DNA of 64,000 bases, from assembly GCA_014284505.1 (NCBI GenBank), contig JAAFYY010000001.1, positions 682,001-746,000 on the forward strand, read 5' to 3'. This DNA is from Streptacidiphilus sp. 4-A2. Lineage in GTDB: Bacteria > Actinomycetota > Actinomycetes > Streptomycetales > Streptomycetaceae. Shown here one piece after another: positions 13,601 to 37,142 of this stretch. Positions within the stretch are counted from its first letter, which is position 1. Every line of letters begins with the position of its first letter. The notes beneath the pieces were generated by a model. It had not been told where the DNA came from, ran no database searches, and saw only the letters and a list, made by a program, of their open reading frames with translations. The translations under genes and the position numbers were made by a program.

Positions 13601-15691
13601 ACCACCCGGGCGGCGTCCTCCAGCGACAGCATCCCGGCCACGCACGCGGCCGCGATCTCGCCCTGGCTGTGACCGACGACGGCGTCCGGGTGGATCCCGG
13701 CCGCTTCCCACATCGCGGCCAGCGACACCATCACCGCCCACAGCGCGGGCTGCACCACATCGGCCCGCTCCAGGCCGGGCGCACCCTCGCGGCCGAGCAG
13801 GACGTCCTCCAACTCCCATTCCACATAAGGGTCCAGTGCCCGCGCGCAGTCCGCCAGGCGGGCCGCGAAGACCGGGGAGGCGGCCAGCATCTCCCGGCCC
13901 ATCCCGGCCCACTGGGCGCCCTGGCCGGGGAAGACGAACACCTTGCGGCCGACCCGCGAGACCACGCCGCGGAGCACCCCGCGGGCCGCGCCCGGAGCGC
14001 GCTCGCCTTCGGCCAGCGCCCTTAGCCCGGCCAGCAGTTCGCCCTGCTCGCCGCCGAGCACGGCGGCCCGGTACTCGAACGCGGACCGGGTGGTCGCCAG
14101 GGACCAGCCGACATCCGCCGGATCCTGCTCCGGGCGGTCACCGGTGAACGCGGCCAGCCGCCGCGCCTGGGTGGCCAGACCGGCCTCCGAGCGGCTGGAG
14201 ACCAGCCACACGGCCGGGCCGCCGGTGAGCAACTCCGGCTTTTCCTGCGGGAGTTCATCGGCATGCTGAGCCGCGTCGGCGTCAGCGCCGGCCTCGGCGG
14301 CCTCCGGAACGGAGTCAGCCGGGGCCTCGGAGAGGATCACGTGCACATTGGTGCCGCTCATGCCGAAGCCGGACACCCCGGCCCGGCGCGGCCGCTCGCC
14401 CGGTTCCCAGGGCTCGGCCTCGGTCAGCAGCCGGACCTGGCCGCTGGACCAGTCGATGTGCGGGGAGGGCCGGTCGGCGTGCAGGGTGCGCGGCAGCAGG
14501 TTGTGCTGGAGCGCCAGCACCATCTTGATCACCCCGGCCATACCGGCCGCCTGCTGCGGGTGGCCGAGGTTGGCCTTGATCGAGCCCAGCAGCAACGGCC
14601 TTTCCTTCGGCCGTTCCTGGCCGTAGGTGGCGAGCAGCGCCTGGGCCTCGATCGGGTCGCCCAGGGCGGTGCCGGTGCCGTGGGCCTCGACCGCGTCGAT
14701 GTCCGCCGGGGAGAGCCGGGCGTTGGCCAGCGCGGCCCGGATCACCCGCTGCTGCGAAGGGCCGTTGGGCGCGGTCAGCCCGTTGGAGGCACCGTCCTGG
14801 TTCATCGCGCTGCCGCGCACCACGGCCAGGATCCGGTGGCCGTTGCGCTGCGCGTCGGAGAGGCGTTCCACCACGATGACGCCGGAGCCCTCGGCCACGC
14901 CCATGCCGTCCGCGCCGTCGCCGAACGCCTTGCAGCGGCCGTCCGGCGCCAGGCCCAGCTGGGCGCTGAAGTCGGTGAACATCACCGGAGTCGAGGCCAC
15001 GAAGACGCCGCCCACCAGCGCCAGTGAGCACTCCTGCGCCCGCAGCGCCCGGGCGGCCAGGTGCAGCGAGACCAGCGCGGAGGAGCAGGCGGTGTCGACG
15101 GTGACCGCCGGTCCCTCCAGGCCCAGGGTGTAGGCGATCCGGCCGGACAGCACGCTGCTGGCGGTGCCGGTGACCAGATGGCCCTCCAGCTCGTCCTGCG
15201 GGCCATCCCCCAGCCGTAGCCGGTCGACGACGCCCCGGCGAAGACCCCGGTCGCGGAGCCGCGCAGCGACTGCGGGTCGATTCCGGCCCGCTCCAGCGCC
15301 TCCCAGGCGACCTCCAGCAGCATGCGCTGCTGCGGGTCCATCGCCACCGCCTCGCGCGGGCTGATCCCGAAGAAGCCCGGGTCGAACTCGCCGGCCCCGT
15401 CGATGAACCCGCCGGCCCGCACCTGCGAGGTGCCCTCGGCTCCGGGTCCGGTGCCGAGCAGCTCCTCCAGGTCCAGCCGCGGTCCTGGGGAACCCGGAGA
15501 TCGCGTCGACGCCGGCCAGCAGCTCCCACAGGTCCTGCGGGCTGCGGACACCTCCGGGGAAGCGGCAGCCATGCCGACGATCGCGATCGGTTCGTCGGCC
15601 GCCGCCTCGATCTCACTGAGCCGCTGACGCGTCTCGTGGAGATTCTCGGTCACCCGCCGAAGAAATACCGGAGCTTGTCGTCATCGCTCAC
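1..15691 (-). CDS. Modular type I polyketide synthase B (3 complete modules plus start of a fourth; 3' end outside window)
   Basis: Cytoplasmic assembly-line PKS of at least 5,200 residues. I place the start at GTG 15691, because the reading [20 protein letters not shown] gives a class I N-terminal docking helix and a gagg Shine-Dalgarno lies 8 bases upstream. One C/G must be restored near 15659 to join it to the KS. Domain order is dock, then KS-AT-KR-ACP three times, then KS and the first residues of an AT that runs off the left edge. There is no DH, ER or MT. The gene begins about 45 bp after PKS A stops. PKS A ends in a C-terminal docking peptide, so A likely passes its chain to B. Several single-base frameshifts break the reading frame; most lie in G/C runs and look like sequence errors. 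The extender order predicted from AT motifs is alkylmalonyl, malonyl, methylmalonyl, then probably malonyl. Confidence 0.93.
1740..6330 (-). other. PKS B module 3: KS-AT(methylmalonyl)-KR-ACP
   Basis: The KS runs from about 6310 to 5000 with [28 protein letters not shown] and [14 protein letters not shown]. The AT (about 4690-3690) has GHSQ, and a YASH motif at 4102-4113 identifies a methylmalonyl-CoA domain, the only canonical one in the window. The KR (about 3540-2270) has GGTGAIGG. It lacks LDD ([11 protein letters not shown]), and once one base is restored near 2388 it reads [17 protein letters not shown], with the A-type Trp and the catalytic Tyr. It should therefore be an active A-type KR. 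The ACP serine is at 1820-1822 ([15 protein letters not shown]). Confidence 0.88.
6345..10900 (-). other. PKS B module 2: KS-AT(malonyl)-KR-ACP
   Basis: The KS runs from about 10870 to 9600. Its active-site Cys region near 10350 is frameshifted but still recognisable. The AT (about 9300-8420) has SVGEIAAAYAAG and SHAFHS at about 8716, the standard malonyl-CoA signature. The KR (about 8130-6870) has [13 protein letters not shown], so the second Asp of the B-type LDD motif is present, and [14 protein letters not shown] with the catalytic Tyr. The ACP has [15 protein letters not shown] with its serine at 6450-6452; one Val is missing after the serine compared with the other ACPs. The 5' part of the AT is near-identical to the AT start at the left window edge. 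Confidence 0.88.
9225..9454. repeat. Near-identical repeat copy 2 (malonyl AT 5' segment)
   Basis: This is the second copy of the 1-238 segment, inside the AT of PKS B module 2. A related but less identical sequence lies in PKS A module 1 (about 27600-28290). The pair is a candidate for recombination or assembly confusion between modules. Confidence 0.85.
10930..15691 (-). other. PKS B module 1: dock-KS-AT-KR-ACP, AT with FVAH motif
   Basis: The KS runs from about 15600 to 14345 with active-site [14 protein letters not shown], an [14 protein letters not shown] loop and a C-terminal [14 protein letters not shown]. The AT runs from about 13945 to 13000 with [14 protein letters not shown], nucleophile motif GHSQGE (methylmalonyl-like side) and the selectivity motif FVAH at 13345-13356, where YASH or HAFH is usual. 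The KR spans about 12770-11350: GGTGAIGG cofactor loop, VDN at the LDD position and a GQGNYAA-type catalytic tyrosine (frameshifted). The ACP has DLGFDSL with the phosphopantetheine serine at 11033-11035. An in-frame TAG is read at 11078-11080 just upstream of it. The KS-AT pair resembles PKS A module 2 (both read MFTDFS and FVAH), so the two probably arose by duplication. Confidence 0.88.
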
Positions 15692-15736
15692 CTGCGGAAC
15701 CTCATATTTCCGAAGCTATCAACGTGTTCGACCATG

Positions 15737-30091
<14,355 letters not shown>

Positions 30092-30541
30092 TCAGTCGCC
30101 ATTCCCTGGTCACTCGACGCGAGCTTTGCCGTACCTGAGCTTTTCCTGCGTGAGATTTCCTGCGTGAGATTTCCTGCGTGAGATTTCCTGCGTGAGATTT
30201 CCTGCGTGAGATTTCCTGCGTGAGCTTTTCATGTCCCGCGGGGACCGGCCGGCACGGCAGGACGCCGCCGAACCGATCCGCACATGCTTCCGGGAGGCAT
30301 CCCGGCACCATCGGACGAAATCATCGTCGCGATAAATTTCGAACAGGAGATCCGGCCGATGGATCCGGACCGTGACAAATCCAGGATACGACCGAATGCG
30401 ATCACGTTCGGCAGGATGCTAACTGGGCGGCAGATGCCCCCGCAACCCGCGCCGACCGGCGGCTGCCGCCTGTTCAACTGAGGAATTACCGGCCGGCCGG
30501 GGCGCTCCGGAACCCGGTGAATTCGCGGTGAACCGCGGTGT
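30092..30541. promoter_or_regulatory. 450-bp non-coding leader upstream of PKS A
   Basis: I see no convincing gene here. It holds the ribosome-binding site and presumably the promoter of PKS A, a 14-bp tandem repeat (30141-30228), a lower-GC stretch (about 30305-30420), one copy of TGTTCAACTGAGG (30471-30483) and the left arm of a hairpin that overlaps the end of the small gene at 30542-30832. I could not fix a -35/-10 pair. Confidence 0.5.
30141..30228. repeat. 14-bp tandem repeat, six copies, in PKS A leader
   Basis: Units of CTCACGCAGGAAAT on the minus strand repeat with exact 14-base spacing; the CCTGCG cores on the plus strand start at 30145, 30159, 30173, 30187, 30201 and 30215. Each unit carries an AGGAAA resembling a Shine-Dalgarno core. 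The array ends about 50 bases upstream of the PKS A start codon. The unit length is not a multiple of three, so it is unlikely to encode protein. Confidence 0.92.
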
Positions 30542-30575
30542 TCAACTGCGGGGTTTCCGCGGTTGAACACCGCGG
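30533..30575. terminator. Perfect 14-bp inverted repeat at the end of the DUF5988-like gene
   Basis: CCGCGGTGTTCAAC (30533-30546) pairs with GTTGAACACCGCGG (30562-30575) across a 15-base loop. It overlaps the last codons and stop of the small gene. No T-run follows on either strand, so it could be a rho-independent-like terminator of the G/C type or a regulator-binding palindrome. It contains two of the four TGTTCAAC sites seen in this region. Confidence 0.55.
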
Positions 30576-30832
30576 GCGCCACCCGCCCACTCGGCGATCT
30601 CGGTCCGAGTCACCCAGCGGTAGACCTGGCGGGGCTGCCCGTCGTAGCCGACCGAACGTTCCTCGGTGCGCTCGAAGTGCTCGTAACCACCGTAGTGGGG
30701 CAGCTTGATCCTGCCCTCCCCGGCGTGGGCCGGCTGCTCGCGCCGGTCGCTCGGGATCTCCGCCGGACCGCCCTGGAGCAGGGCGCCGAAGCCGCCGGAA
30801 TGCGTGTCCAAAGCCGAAGTCTCGTCTTTCAT
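30542..30832 (-). CDS. Small DUF5988-like protein
   Basis: A 96-residue soluble protein. I start it at ATG 30832 (MKDETSALDTHSGGFGALLQ), which has GGAGG about 12 bases upstream; a longer reading to 30931 has no support. The core resembles the DUF5988 family found beside actinomycete biosynthetic clusters: LLQGGP near the N-terminus, then IKLPHYGGYEHFERTEE and YRWVTRTEIAE. Function is unknown in that family as far as I know. It is divergent from the plus-strand C-A-T gene and lies directly upstream of PKS A on the same strand. The family call rests on motif memory only. Confidence 0.65.
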   Translation of the reverse strand: MKDETSALDTHSGGFGALLQGGPAEIPSDRREQPAHAGEGRIKLPHYGGYEHFERTEERSVGYDGQPRQVYRWVTRTEIAEWAGGARGVQPRKPRS

Positions 30833-31180
30833 GTCAGCCCACTTCCTCCGTCGTACGGGAAAGGAAACAGCTCGGCTCGCACATCGCCGTCGCGCCACGG
30901 AAGAGGGTGTGGCGTATACACCGACCGCCACGCGGCGTCGTTGCCGAATTGGCCGGTGCTTCCACGGCAGAAGGCCGGATCCCGGATGAGCCGGGGTACA
31001 GCATGGCCTGTCGGCGGATGGTTGAACACAGCGCCCGATCCGTCAGGTCCTGCCGGTTCCGGCGCCCGGCCGCACTCCGGCGGCACCATTCACTGTGCGG
31101 ACACCAGAAGTCCACATTCACCCGGCGGCCGACGTCCACAATCACCTGCGGTACCCGGCATCTCGGCCCTGGAGGACTCC
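30833..31180. promoter_or_regulatory. Divergent intergenic region between small gene and C-A-T gene
   Basis: These 348 bases must hold the start signals for the minus-strand DUF5988-like gene and the plus-strand NRPS-like gene. A TGTTCAAC site in minus orientation lies at 31021-31028, and a strong GGAGGA ribosome-binding site at 31171-31176. I see no further gene. Confidence 0.55.
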
Positions 31181-34100
31181 GTGAGCACCGTGAACACCTC
31201 GGCCCCGGTATGCCCGGAGGATTGGTCCGGCTGAATGGATCTACATCGGGATGGGTGTCCCGAATGTAATTCAGCATGTGTTCGAGGGCGAGGGCCGGCT
31301 GAGCCCCGAGGCGCTGGCCGGGGCCGTGGCGACGGTGGCCGAGGTGTGTCCGGGACCCGGCTGCGCCGCAGGCGCGGCGCGGGTGGACAGCGGCATCGCC
31401 CCGGCGGTGCGCGTGCTGGAGCTGCCGCCCGGCCAGGAGCTGCTCGCCGACCCGGCGTTGCAGACCACCTCAACGACGGCGGACCCACCTGCGAGGTGCT
31501 GTACGTGCCCGGCCACCCGGCCGGAGCCGAGCAGCCGAAGCGTGGGCCGCGCTGGTCTTCCGGGGGTTCCACGGGGTCACCGATGCCCGCGGGGTGCTGG
31601 TCTGGGCGGCCGACGTGTTCCGGGTGCTGCGCGGTGAGCAGCCGCTGGGCGCACCGAACGCCTGGAACAGCGACGAGTTCCTGCGGCAGGTGCTGCCGGA
31701 CGGGCTGCCGCCCGTCCCCGGTGGTCAGGGCGGCCCGGGGTGGCCGTCGACGATGGCGCCGCTGACCCGGGGGCGGCACGGCCTGATCTGGCGCAGGCGC
31801 ACGGTCGAGGGCACCCAGGCGGCGGCGACCGCCAAGGTGATCGCCGCTGTCGCCGCCGCCTCGGCGCCGCTGGAGCCGGGCCGGAAGGGGAAGTTCTTCA
31901 TCCCGGTCGACCTGCGCCGCCATCAGCCCGAGCTGCGCTCCACCGGCTGGCTGTCGCAGGCCTTCGACCTCGACGTCGCCCGGGCACCGGCTGGGAGGAC
32001 GTGCACCAGGAGCTGCTGACCGGGCTGGCCGAGCAGCGGGAGACCGCCGGGCGCACCGCCCCCTGGCTGCGGCGGGTGCCGCTGCCGGTGGTGCGCGTGC
32101 TCGGCGACGGCATGGAGGCGTCGGCGGTGCGCAAGCAGCGCTATATGGGCACCGCCTTTGTCACCAACCTGGGCTTCACCGACCTGGCGGAGTACAGCGC
32201 CGACTCCTTCCGGACCACGGCGCTGTACAACCTCGGCGGCTCGGGCCCCTCGGCGCCTCCCGGCATCGATGTCATCGAAAGCTCCGGCCGTACCGAGATC
32301 GTGCTGACCTGGCGCGATGTGCCGGGGGCCGGTGAGCGGATGGACGCCCTGCTGGACGCGATCGTGGAGTCGCTGTCGCCGTCGGCCGACCGCGAACCGG
32401 CCGCGAACCGGACGGAGCGGGCACCGGCGTCCTCCCGTTCGCTGCTCCAGCTGTTCCGTGACCAGGTCGAGCGCTCCCCCGAGGCGGTCGCGCTGACCGG
32501 CCCCGAGGGCGACGTCAGCTACCGCGAGCTGAGCCGGCACGCGGACGCCGGTGGCGGCGGAGCTGCGGGCCCGGGGCGTGGCCCGCGGCGAGGTGGTCGG
32601 CGTGCTGGCCGGGCGGACACCGGCTGCGATCGCCGGGATCTGGGGGATCCTCCGCGCCGGGGCCGCCTATCTGCCACTGGAGGTCCAGCACCCGGACGCG
32701 CGGCTGTCCGGTCTGCTCTCCGACTCCGGCGCCCGGTACTGCCTGGTGCAGGCTCCGCACCAAGACCGCGACTGCCGCCCGGACGGCTGCGAGCCGATCG
32801 GCCTGGACGACCTGGACGACCTGACGGGAGCCCGGGAGCCCGGGCCGGACGACGCCGACCTGCGGGCGGACGATCTGGCCTATGTGCTCTACACCTCCGG
32901 TTCGACCGGGCGACCCAAGGGCGTCCAGCTCCAGCACGGCAGCCTGCTGAACTATCTGCACTGGGGCGCCGAGGAGTTCGGGGTGGACGCGGGCACCCGG
33001 CTGCCGCTGCTGACCTCGCTCTCCTTCGACGTGTCGGGGACATCGATCTTCCTGCCGCTGATCAGCGGCGGGACGGTGGTCCTGGTGCCGGAGCAGCCCA
33101 CGCATCTGACGCTGCGCCGCCTGCTGGAGGAGTCCGGCGCGACCATGCTCAACCTGACCCCCTCGCATCTGGAGCTGATCGGCCGACTGGACATCGAACC
33201 GGCCGGCTGCCGAAGCATCGTGGTGGTCGGCGAGCAGCTGCGGGTGGAGGTGGCGGCGCGGGCGCAGCAGATGTTCGGCCCGGACTGCCGGATCATCAAC
33301 GAGTACGGCCCGACCGAGGCCACCATCGGCTGCACCGCCCACACCTTCGACCCGGTGCGCGACGCCGGCCGCGCGGCCGTGCCGATCGGCCTGCCCGCGC
33401 ACAACACCCGGGTCCATCTGCTCGACGCCAACGGCCGGTTCGTGCCGACCGGCGAGGTGGGCGAGATGTACCTGGCCGGGGTCCAGCTGGCGCGCGGCTA
33501 TCTGGGCCGCCCTGACCTGGACGCCGAGCGCTTCCCCCGGCTGACCGACGGCACCCGGGTGTACCGGACCGGTGACCTGGCCCGGCGCCTGCCCGACGGC
33601 GGCCTGGAGTTCCTGGGCCGGATCGACGACCAGGTCAAGGTGCGCGGCCACAGGGTCGAGCCCGCCGAGGTGGCCGGCACCCTTGAGGAACACCCGCGGG
33701 TGGACCGGGCGGTGGTGGTGGCCCGCAGCCGCCCGGACGGCTCCGGAAAGGCGCTCTTCGGCTATGTGCTGGTGAACGCCGAGGTGGACCCGGCGGAGTT
33801 GCAGGCGCACGCGGCGCAGCGGCTGCCCGCGTACATGGTTCCGGCGGCGACCCTGGTGGTGGAGCAGATCCCGTACAGCGTGGCCGGCAAGGTGGATGTG
33901 CGTGCCCTGCCCGACCCGTTCGCCGGTCTGGCGGATGCCGGGTCGGGCGCCGGTGGTCCGGACCGCGATCCGTACCGGGACGAGGCGTCGGACCGGGACG
34001 AGGTGGAGGCGCGGGTGGCGCTGATCTGGTCGCGGGTGCTGGGCATCGACGAGCACCGGATCGACTCGCACACCGACTTCCACCAGCTGGGCGGGGACTC

Positions 34101-34263
34101 GCTCTCGCTGCTGACCATGCTGGCCGGGGTCTGCCGGGAGGTTCTGCCGCCACGGACGGAGACCGAGTTCATGGCGCAGCTGGGCCGGGTGATCGCAGAG
34201 CCGACCCTGAACACGGTCGCGGCGATCGCCCGGGAGGTGTCGGTGCCCGAGCAGGTGGGCTGA
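31181..34263 (+). CDS. Stand-alone NRPS-like protein: condensation-like/acyltransferase domain, adenylation domain, carrier domain
   Basis: About 1,027 residues, the only large plus-strand gene. GTG 31181 follows GGAGGACTCC, a good ribosome-binding site; a frameshift then leads into PAEWIYIGMGVPNVIQHV, and other frameshifts lie near 31475, 31545, 31985 and 32548. Residues about 1-390 form a chloramphenicol-acetyltransferase-fold domain with FHGVTDARG (His 31570-31572, Asp 31582-31584) in place of HHxxxDG. The A domain has LYTSGSTGRPKGV, SFDVSGTSIF, NEYGPTEATIG, YRTGDLAR and the core Lys in SVAGKVDV; the pocket residues read roughly D-V-T-N-V-V-E-I-G-K. The E and G near the end recall Asn/Asp-type codes. 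The carrier reads LGGDSLSLL with its serine at 34099-34101. It could load a diamino acid, but that is a guess. Confidence 0.85.
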
Positions 34264-34284
34264 GCAGCTGAGCACCTGAGCGGT

Positions 34285-34322
34285 GGGGCAGGGAGCGGGT
34301 TCCGGGACTCGCTCCCCGCCCC
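34285..34322. terminator. Bidirectional terminator hairpin between convergent genes
   Basis: GGGGCAGGGAGCG (34285-34297) faces CGCTCCCCGCCCC (34310-34322), a 13-bp G/C stem with one mismatch and a 12-base loop. It sits between the plus-strand C-A-T stop (34263) and the minus-strand Clp_N stop (34353), where a shared terminator is expected. Confidence 0.8.
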
Positions 34323-34352
34323 GCCGCCCGAGTGATCTCCCGGGGTTCCGTC

Positions 34353-35080
34353 TCAGGCCTTGGGCGGCGTCCCGCCGGAGCGGTAGCCGGCCAGCGCGGT
34401 GGTGACGGACTCCTCGGACGCCTCCTTGCTGATGCCGAGGCCGGCCAGCACTCCGGTGCCGTCCTCCAGTTCCAGCAGCGCCAGCAGGATGTGCTCGGTG
34501 CCGATGAAGTTGTGCCCCAGGCGCAGGGCCTGACGGTAGGTCAGCTCCAGCGCCTTCTTCGCCCGGGCGTCGAAGGGGATGAGCGCCGGGATGGACCCGG
34601 CAGGCGCCGGGAGGGTGGTGGTGACGATCCGGCGGACGTTGTCCAGGGTCACCCCCTGGGCCTCGATCGCCTTGGCCCCCAGCCCCTCGGGCTGGGAGAG
34701 CAGCCCGAGCACCAGGTGGGCCGGGCCGATCTCGTCATTGCCTGCCGCCCGGGCCTCCTCCTGCGCCCCCACCACGACCTTGCGGGCCCGGTCGGTGAAC
34801 CGGCTGAATCCCCCGTTCGGGTCGAGTTCCGTGGCCTCCCCGCTGGCCTTGGGTACGAAGCGCTTCTGGCGGCCTGCTTGGTGACGCCCATGCTGCGGCC
34901 GATGTCGGTCCAGGAGGCGCCGGAGCGCCGGGCCTGGTCCACGAAGTGTCCGATCAGGTGGTCGGCCACATCCCCGAGGTGGCTCGCGGCGATGACCGCG
35001 TCCTCCAGCTGTTCGAGTGCGTCGGTGTGGACCTTCTTGATGGCGTCGATCAGGTCGTCGAGCCGTACTGGATTCGTCAT
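34353..35080 (-). CDS. Clp_N-domain protein with N-terminal helix-turn-helix
   Basis: About 242 residues from ATG 35080 (MTNPVRLDDLIDAIKKVH). One frameshift near 34880 joins the two halves. The N-terminal part contains SWTDIGRSMGVTKQAARKRF, a helix-turn-helix-like segment. The C-terminal half carries two ClpA/ClpC-type N-terminal repeats (IGPAHLVLGLLSQPEGLGAKAI and FIGTEHILLALLELEDGTGVL) but no ATPase module. Similar proteins are common in actinomycetes and may act as regulators; the role here is unknown. Two palindromes directly at the start codon (35083-35128) suggest that it represses its own gene. It converges on the C-A-T gene. Confidence 0.85.
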
Positions 35081-35082
35081 AC

Positions 35083-35128
35083 GTCAACCATAGGTTGACT
35101 TCACCTTCATCGTCAACCATCAGTTGAC
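35083..35128. promoter_or_regulatory. Paired 17-bp palindromic operators upstream of the Clp_N gene
   Basis: GTCAACCATAGGTTGAC (35083-35099) is a palindrome with 7-base arms around a 3-base centre. GTCAACCATCAGTTGAC (35112-35128) is a close second copy. The centres are 29 bases apart, and the first site lies 3 bases from the start codon. This layout fits autorepression by the HTH-containing product of the adjacent gene. The same boxes supply TTGAC-like -35 sequences. Confidence 0.8.
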
Positions 35129-35270
35129 GATGGCCGGTGCGGGTCGTCCGGATCGGTCCGGCAGCCCGCAGTCGTCACTCGTCCCATCGACCCGGCGGGC
35201 TGAGCGGGTCCGGCCCCGCCGCGGGCTGCGCGGCGGGGCCTGGCTGCACTGGGTGCACTCGGTGCGCTGC

Positions 35271-36163
35271 TCAGGTGGCGAAGCTCCACTGCTCGCCGTA
35301 GCCGATGTCGCGGAGCAACTTGCCTGCCAGTCCCAGTCGATGCGGCAGATCCCGCTCCCGCTGATCGAACAGGAAACCGGCGATGTCACCGCTGTGTGCG
35401 GTGTGCACACCGACCGCGCCCACCTCCGCGGCGGCCGCGCAGACCCGGTCCAGATGCGGAATCGGCAGGTGCCCCTGGTTGATCCAGGTGCTGCTGGTGG
35501 CCGCCTCCCCGAGCAGTGCCACGTTCTGGGTCGCCAGGGCCACCCGCAGTTGCGTCCGCAGCTCGTCGAAGCGGTCCAGCTCCCGCGCGGTGTAGTGCGC
35601 GGGGAGGAAGCCCACGGTGTCGACCGGCTCCCCGGTGCCGAATCCCAGGATCCGCATCGGCGGCAGCCGGGCGCCGAAGTCCTCGATCACCCCGCCCTCC
35701 CGGTGCGCGAAGAGCACCGCGCTCTGCTCGAACATCAGCGAGTCGGACGCCGTCTCCGCCTCGACCGCCAGCCTGGCCACCGTGGCGCGCGGCAGCCGTA
35801 CCCGGAAGGTGTCCGCCACGGCCCAGATGGACGCGAGCACATCACTGGTGGAGGAGCCGAAACCCCGGCACAGCGGGACGTCGCTGTCCACGGTGAGCAG
35901 GCCCCCCAACGGTGCGCCGAGCTCCGCCTCGACCTCCCGCACCGCCAGTTCGGCCGCCCGCCGGGCCTTGCACCGCCACTGCGGCGACACGCTCACCACG
36001 CCGCTGCTGTCGGGTGTGAACTCGGCCCGGGAGCGGTAGAGTTGGCAGGGTATTGTGACCAGCCCCGGCGGATGCGGCCGTCCACCCGGAAGGCGCCCTG
36101 GATGATCTCGCCGTGGTGTACCGGCGCCCACGCCGTGCCCTTGTGCCACGTCCCCCCATCCAC
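35271..36163 (-). CDS. GHMP-family kinase, L-threonine kinase-like (PduX type)
   Basis: About 297 residues from GTG 36163 (VDGGTWHKGTAWAPVHHGEIIQ) once one G is restored in the run at 36063-36066. Family hallmarks are the N-terminal GTAWAPVHHGEIIQGAF segment, a substrate-side VTIPCQLYRS, the ATP-binding loop PLCRGFGSSTSD (about 35842-35875) and a C-terminal GAVGVHTAHSGDIAGFLF. PduX-type enzymes phosphorylate free L-threonine. In pacidamycin- and friulimicin-type clusters, homologues are assigned to 2,3-diaminobutyrate synthesis together with a cysteine-synthase-like enzyme and an argininosuccinate-lyase-like enzyme; both of those are present at 56-59.7 kb. The start codon follows the stop of the small ORF directly, suggesting translational coupling. 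Confidence 0.88.
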
Positions 36164-36364
36164 CTACTTCGCGTCCTGAACGACGCGCCGCCCCGGGACC
36201 GCGATCGCCGCGGTCACGTCGGCGCCGAGGCGGACGGCCCCGGCCCCGGCCCGGAATGAGGTTCTGCCCCGGCTGAAGGCCGTGTCGAAGACGATGCCGG
36301 CTCCGAGGCCGGTCGGCACCCTCCGCTCCGGGGTCGGTTCGGTCAGGGTGATGAGAGCGCGCAT
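36164..36364 (-). CDS. Small ORF of unknown function upstream of the kinase
   Basis: A possible 66-residue product from ATG 36364 (MRALITLTEPTPERRVPTGL), with GGTG about 5 bases upstream and a TAG immediately followed by the kinase GTG. I recognise no family; it has no membrane segment. It sits between the ArsR-type regulator and the kinase in the same direction, so coupling is plausible. It could also be a broken piece of a longer kinase N-terminus or non-coding. Confidence 0.4.
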   Translation of the reverse strand: MRALITLTEPTPERRVPTGLGAGIVFDTAFSRGRTSFRAGAGAVRLGADVTAAIAVPGRRVVQDAK

Positions 36365-36434
36365 ACTGTTCACCGATCGTTGCAGGGTGCGTGGGGAAGG
36401 TGGCTGTCCGGGCAGCGCGGCGGAGCTCCGGTGT

Positions 36435-37012
36435 TCAGGGCTCGGCCCGTACCGCCTGGGCGAGGATGGCGATCGGACGCCGGTCCTGGCCGTCGTCCGG
36501 GATGACACGGCGGGACCAGCGGTCGAACACCGCCACGATCTCGTGGCGCAGCTCGACCACTTCGGCCGGGCTCAGCCGCAGCCACCTGTCCGCCGCGAAT
36601 CCGCTGACCTTCCACTCCTCGGAGAAGGCCTCGCGCCCTCCAGCCAGTCCCGCAGGAACTGGCTGTGCCGCTCGTGGAGCACCGAGAGCATCGCCACGAT
36701 CACGGCCCGGGTGACCGGATCGTCGGCCAGGCCGTTGGTCTGGGTCTGGGTCTGGGCCGCGCTCAGCTGCCATGGACGCCCGTCCGGCCCGCCCGCCGGT
36801 CCGTCGGCCTCCTCCACGATCCGGGTCTGCGCCAGGATGCCTAGGTGCCGGACGATGTTCTCGACCGGCTGCCGGGTCCGCCCGGCCAGTTGCGCGGCCG
36901 TGGCCGGTCCCTCCACCTCCAGCAGGTCCTGCAAGCGTCGGCGCAGCGGATGGGCAGTCGCCGCCAGCGCCTCCAGATCCGTTATTTCGCGCATTCCCTC
37001 GGTCGGGCTCAC
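36435..37012 (-). CDS. ArsR-like winged-helix transcriptional regulator
   Basis: About 192 residues from GTG 37012, which has AAGGAGG 6 bases upstream. The N-terminal part is a winged helix (LAATAHPLRRRLQDLLEVEG, ATAAQLAGRTRQPVENIVRH), typical of the ArsR/HTH_20 group. After a frameshift near 36640 the C-terminal half continues REAFSEEWKVSGFAADRWLR and LSPAEVVELRHEIVAVFDRW, common to one-domain actinomycete regulators of this type. No metal-binding Cys cluster is visible. It lies 130 bases after the thioesterase gene, and it may control the local operon. Confidence 0.8.
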
Positions 37013-37142
37013 CCGAATCCTCCTTCTGCGATTTCTGCGATGTGTCCGGTTTCTCCGTCGATTCCGGTGGTTCTGGCGGGCCCCGCCTGCCGGAGGGCCC
37101 TGCCCACGCCGTACGGCCCGCGCCCGGGGGGCGACCGCACGG

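Noticed and set aside
30141..30228. CRISPR array
   Set aside because: The 14-base units are contiguous with no spacers, and no cas genes are present.
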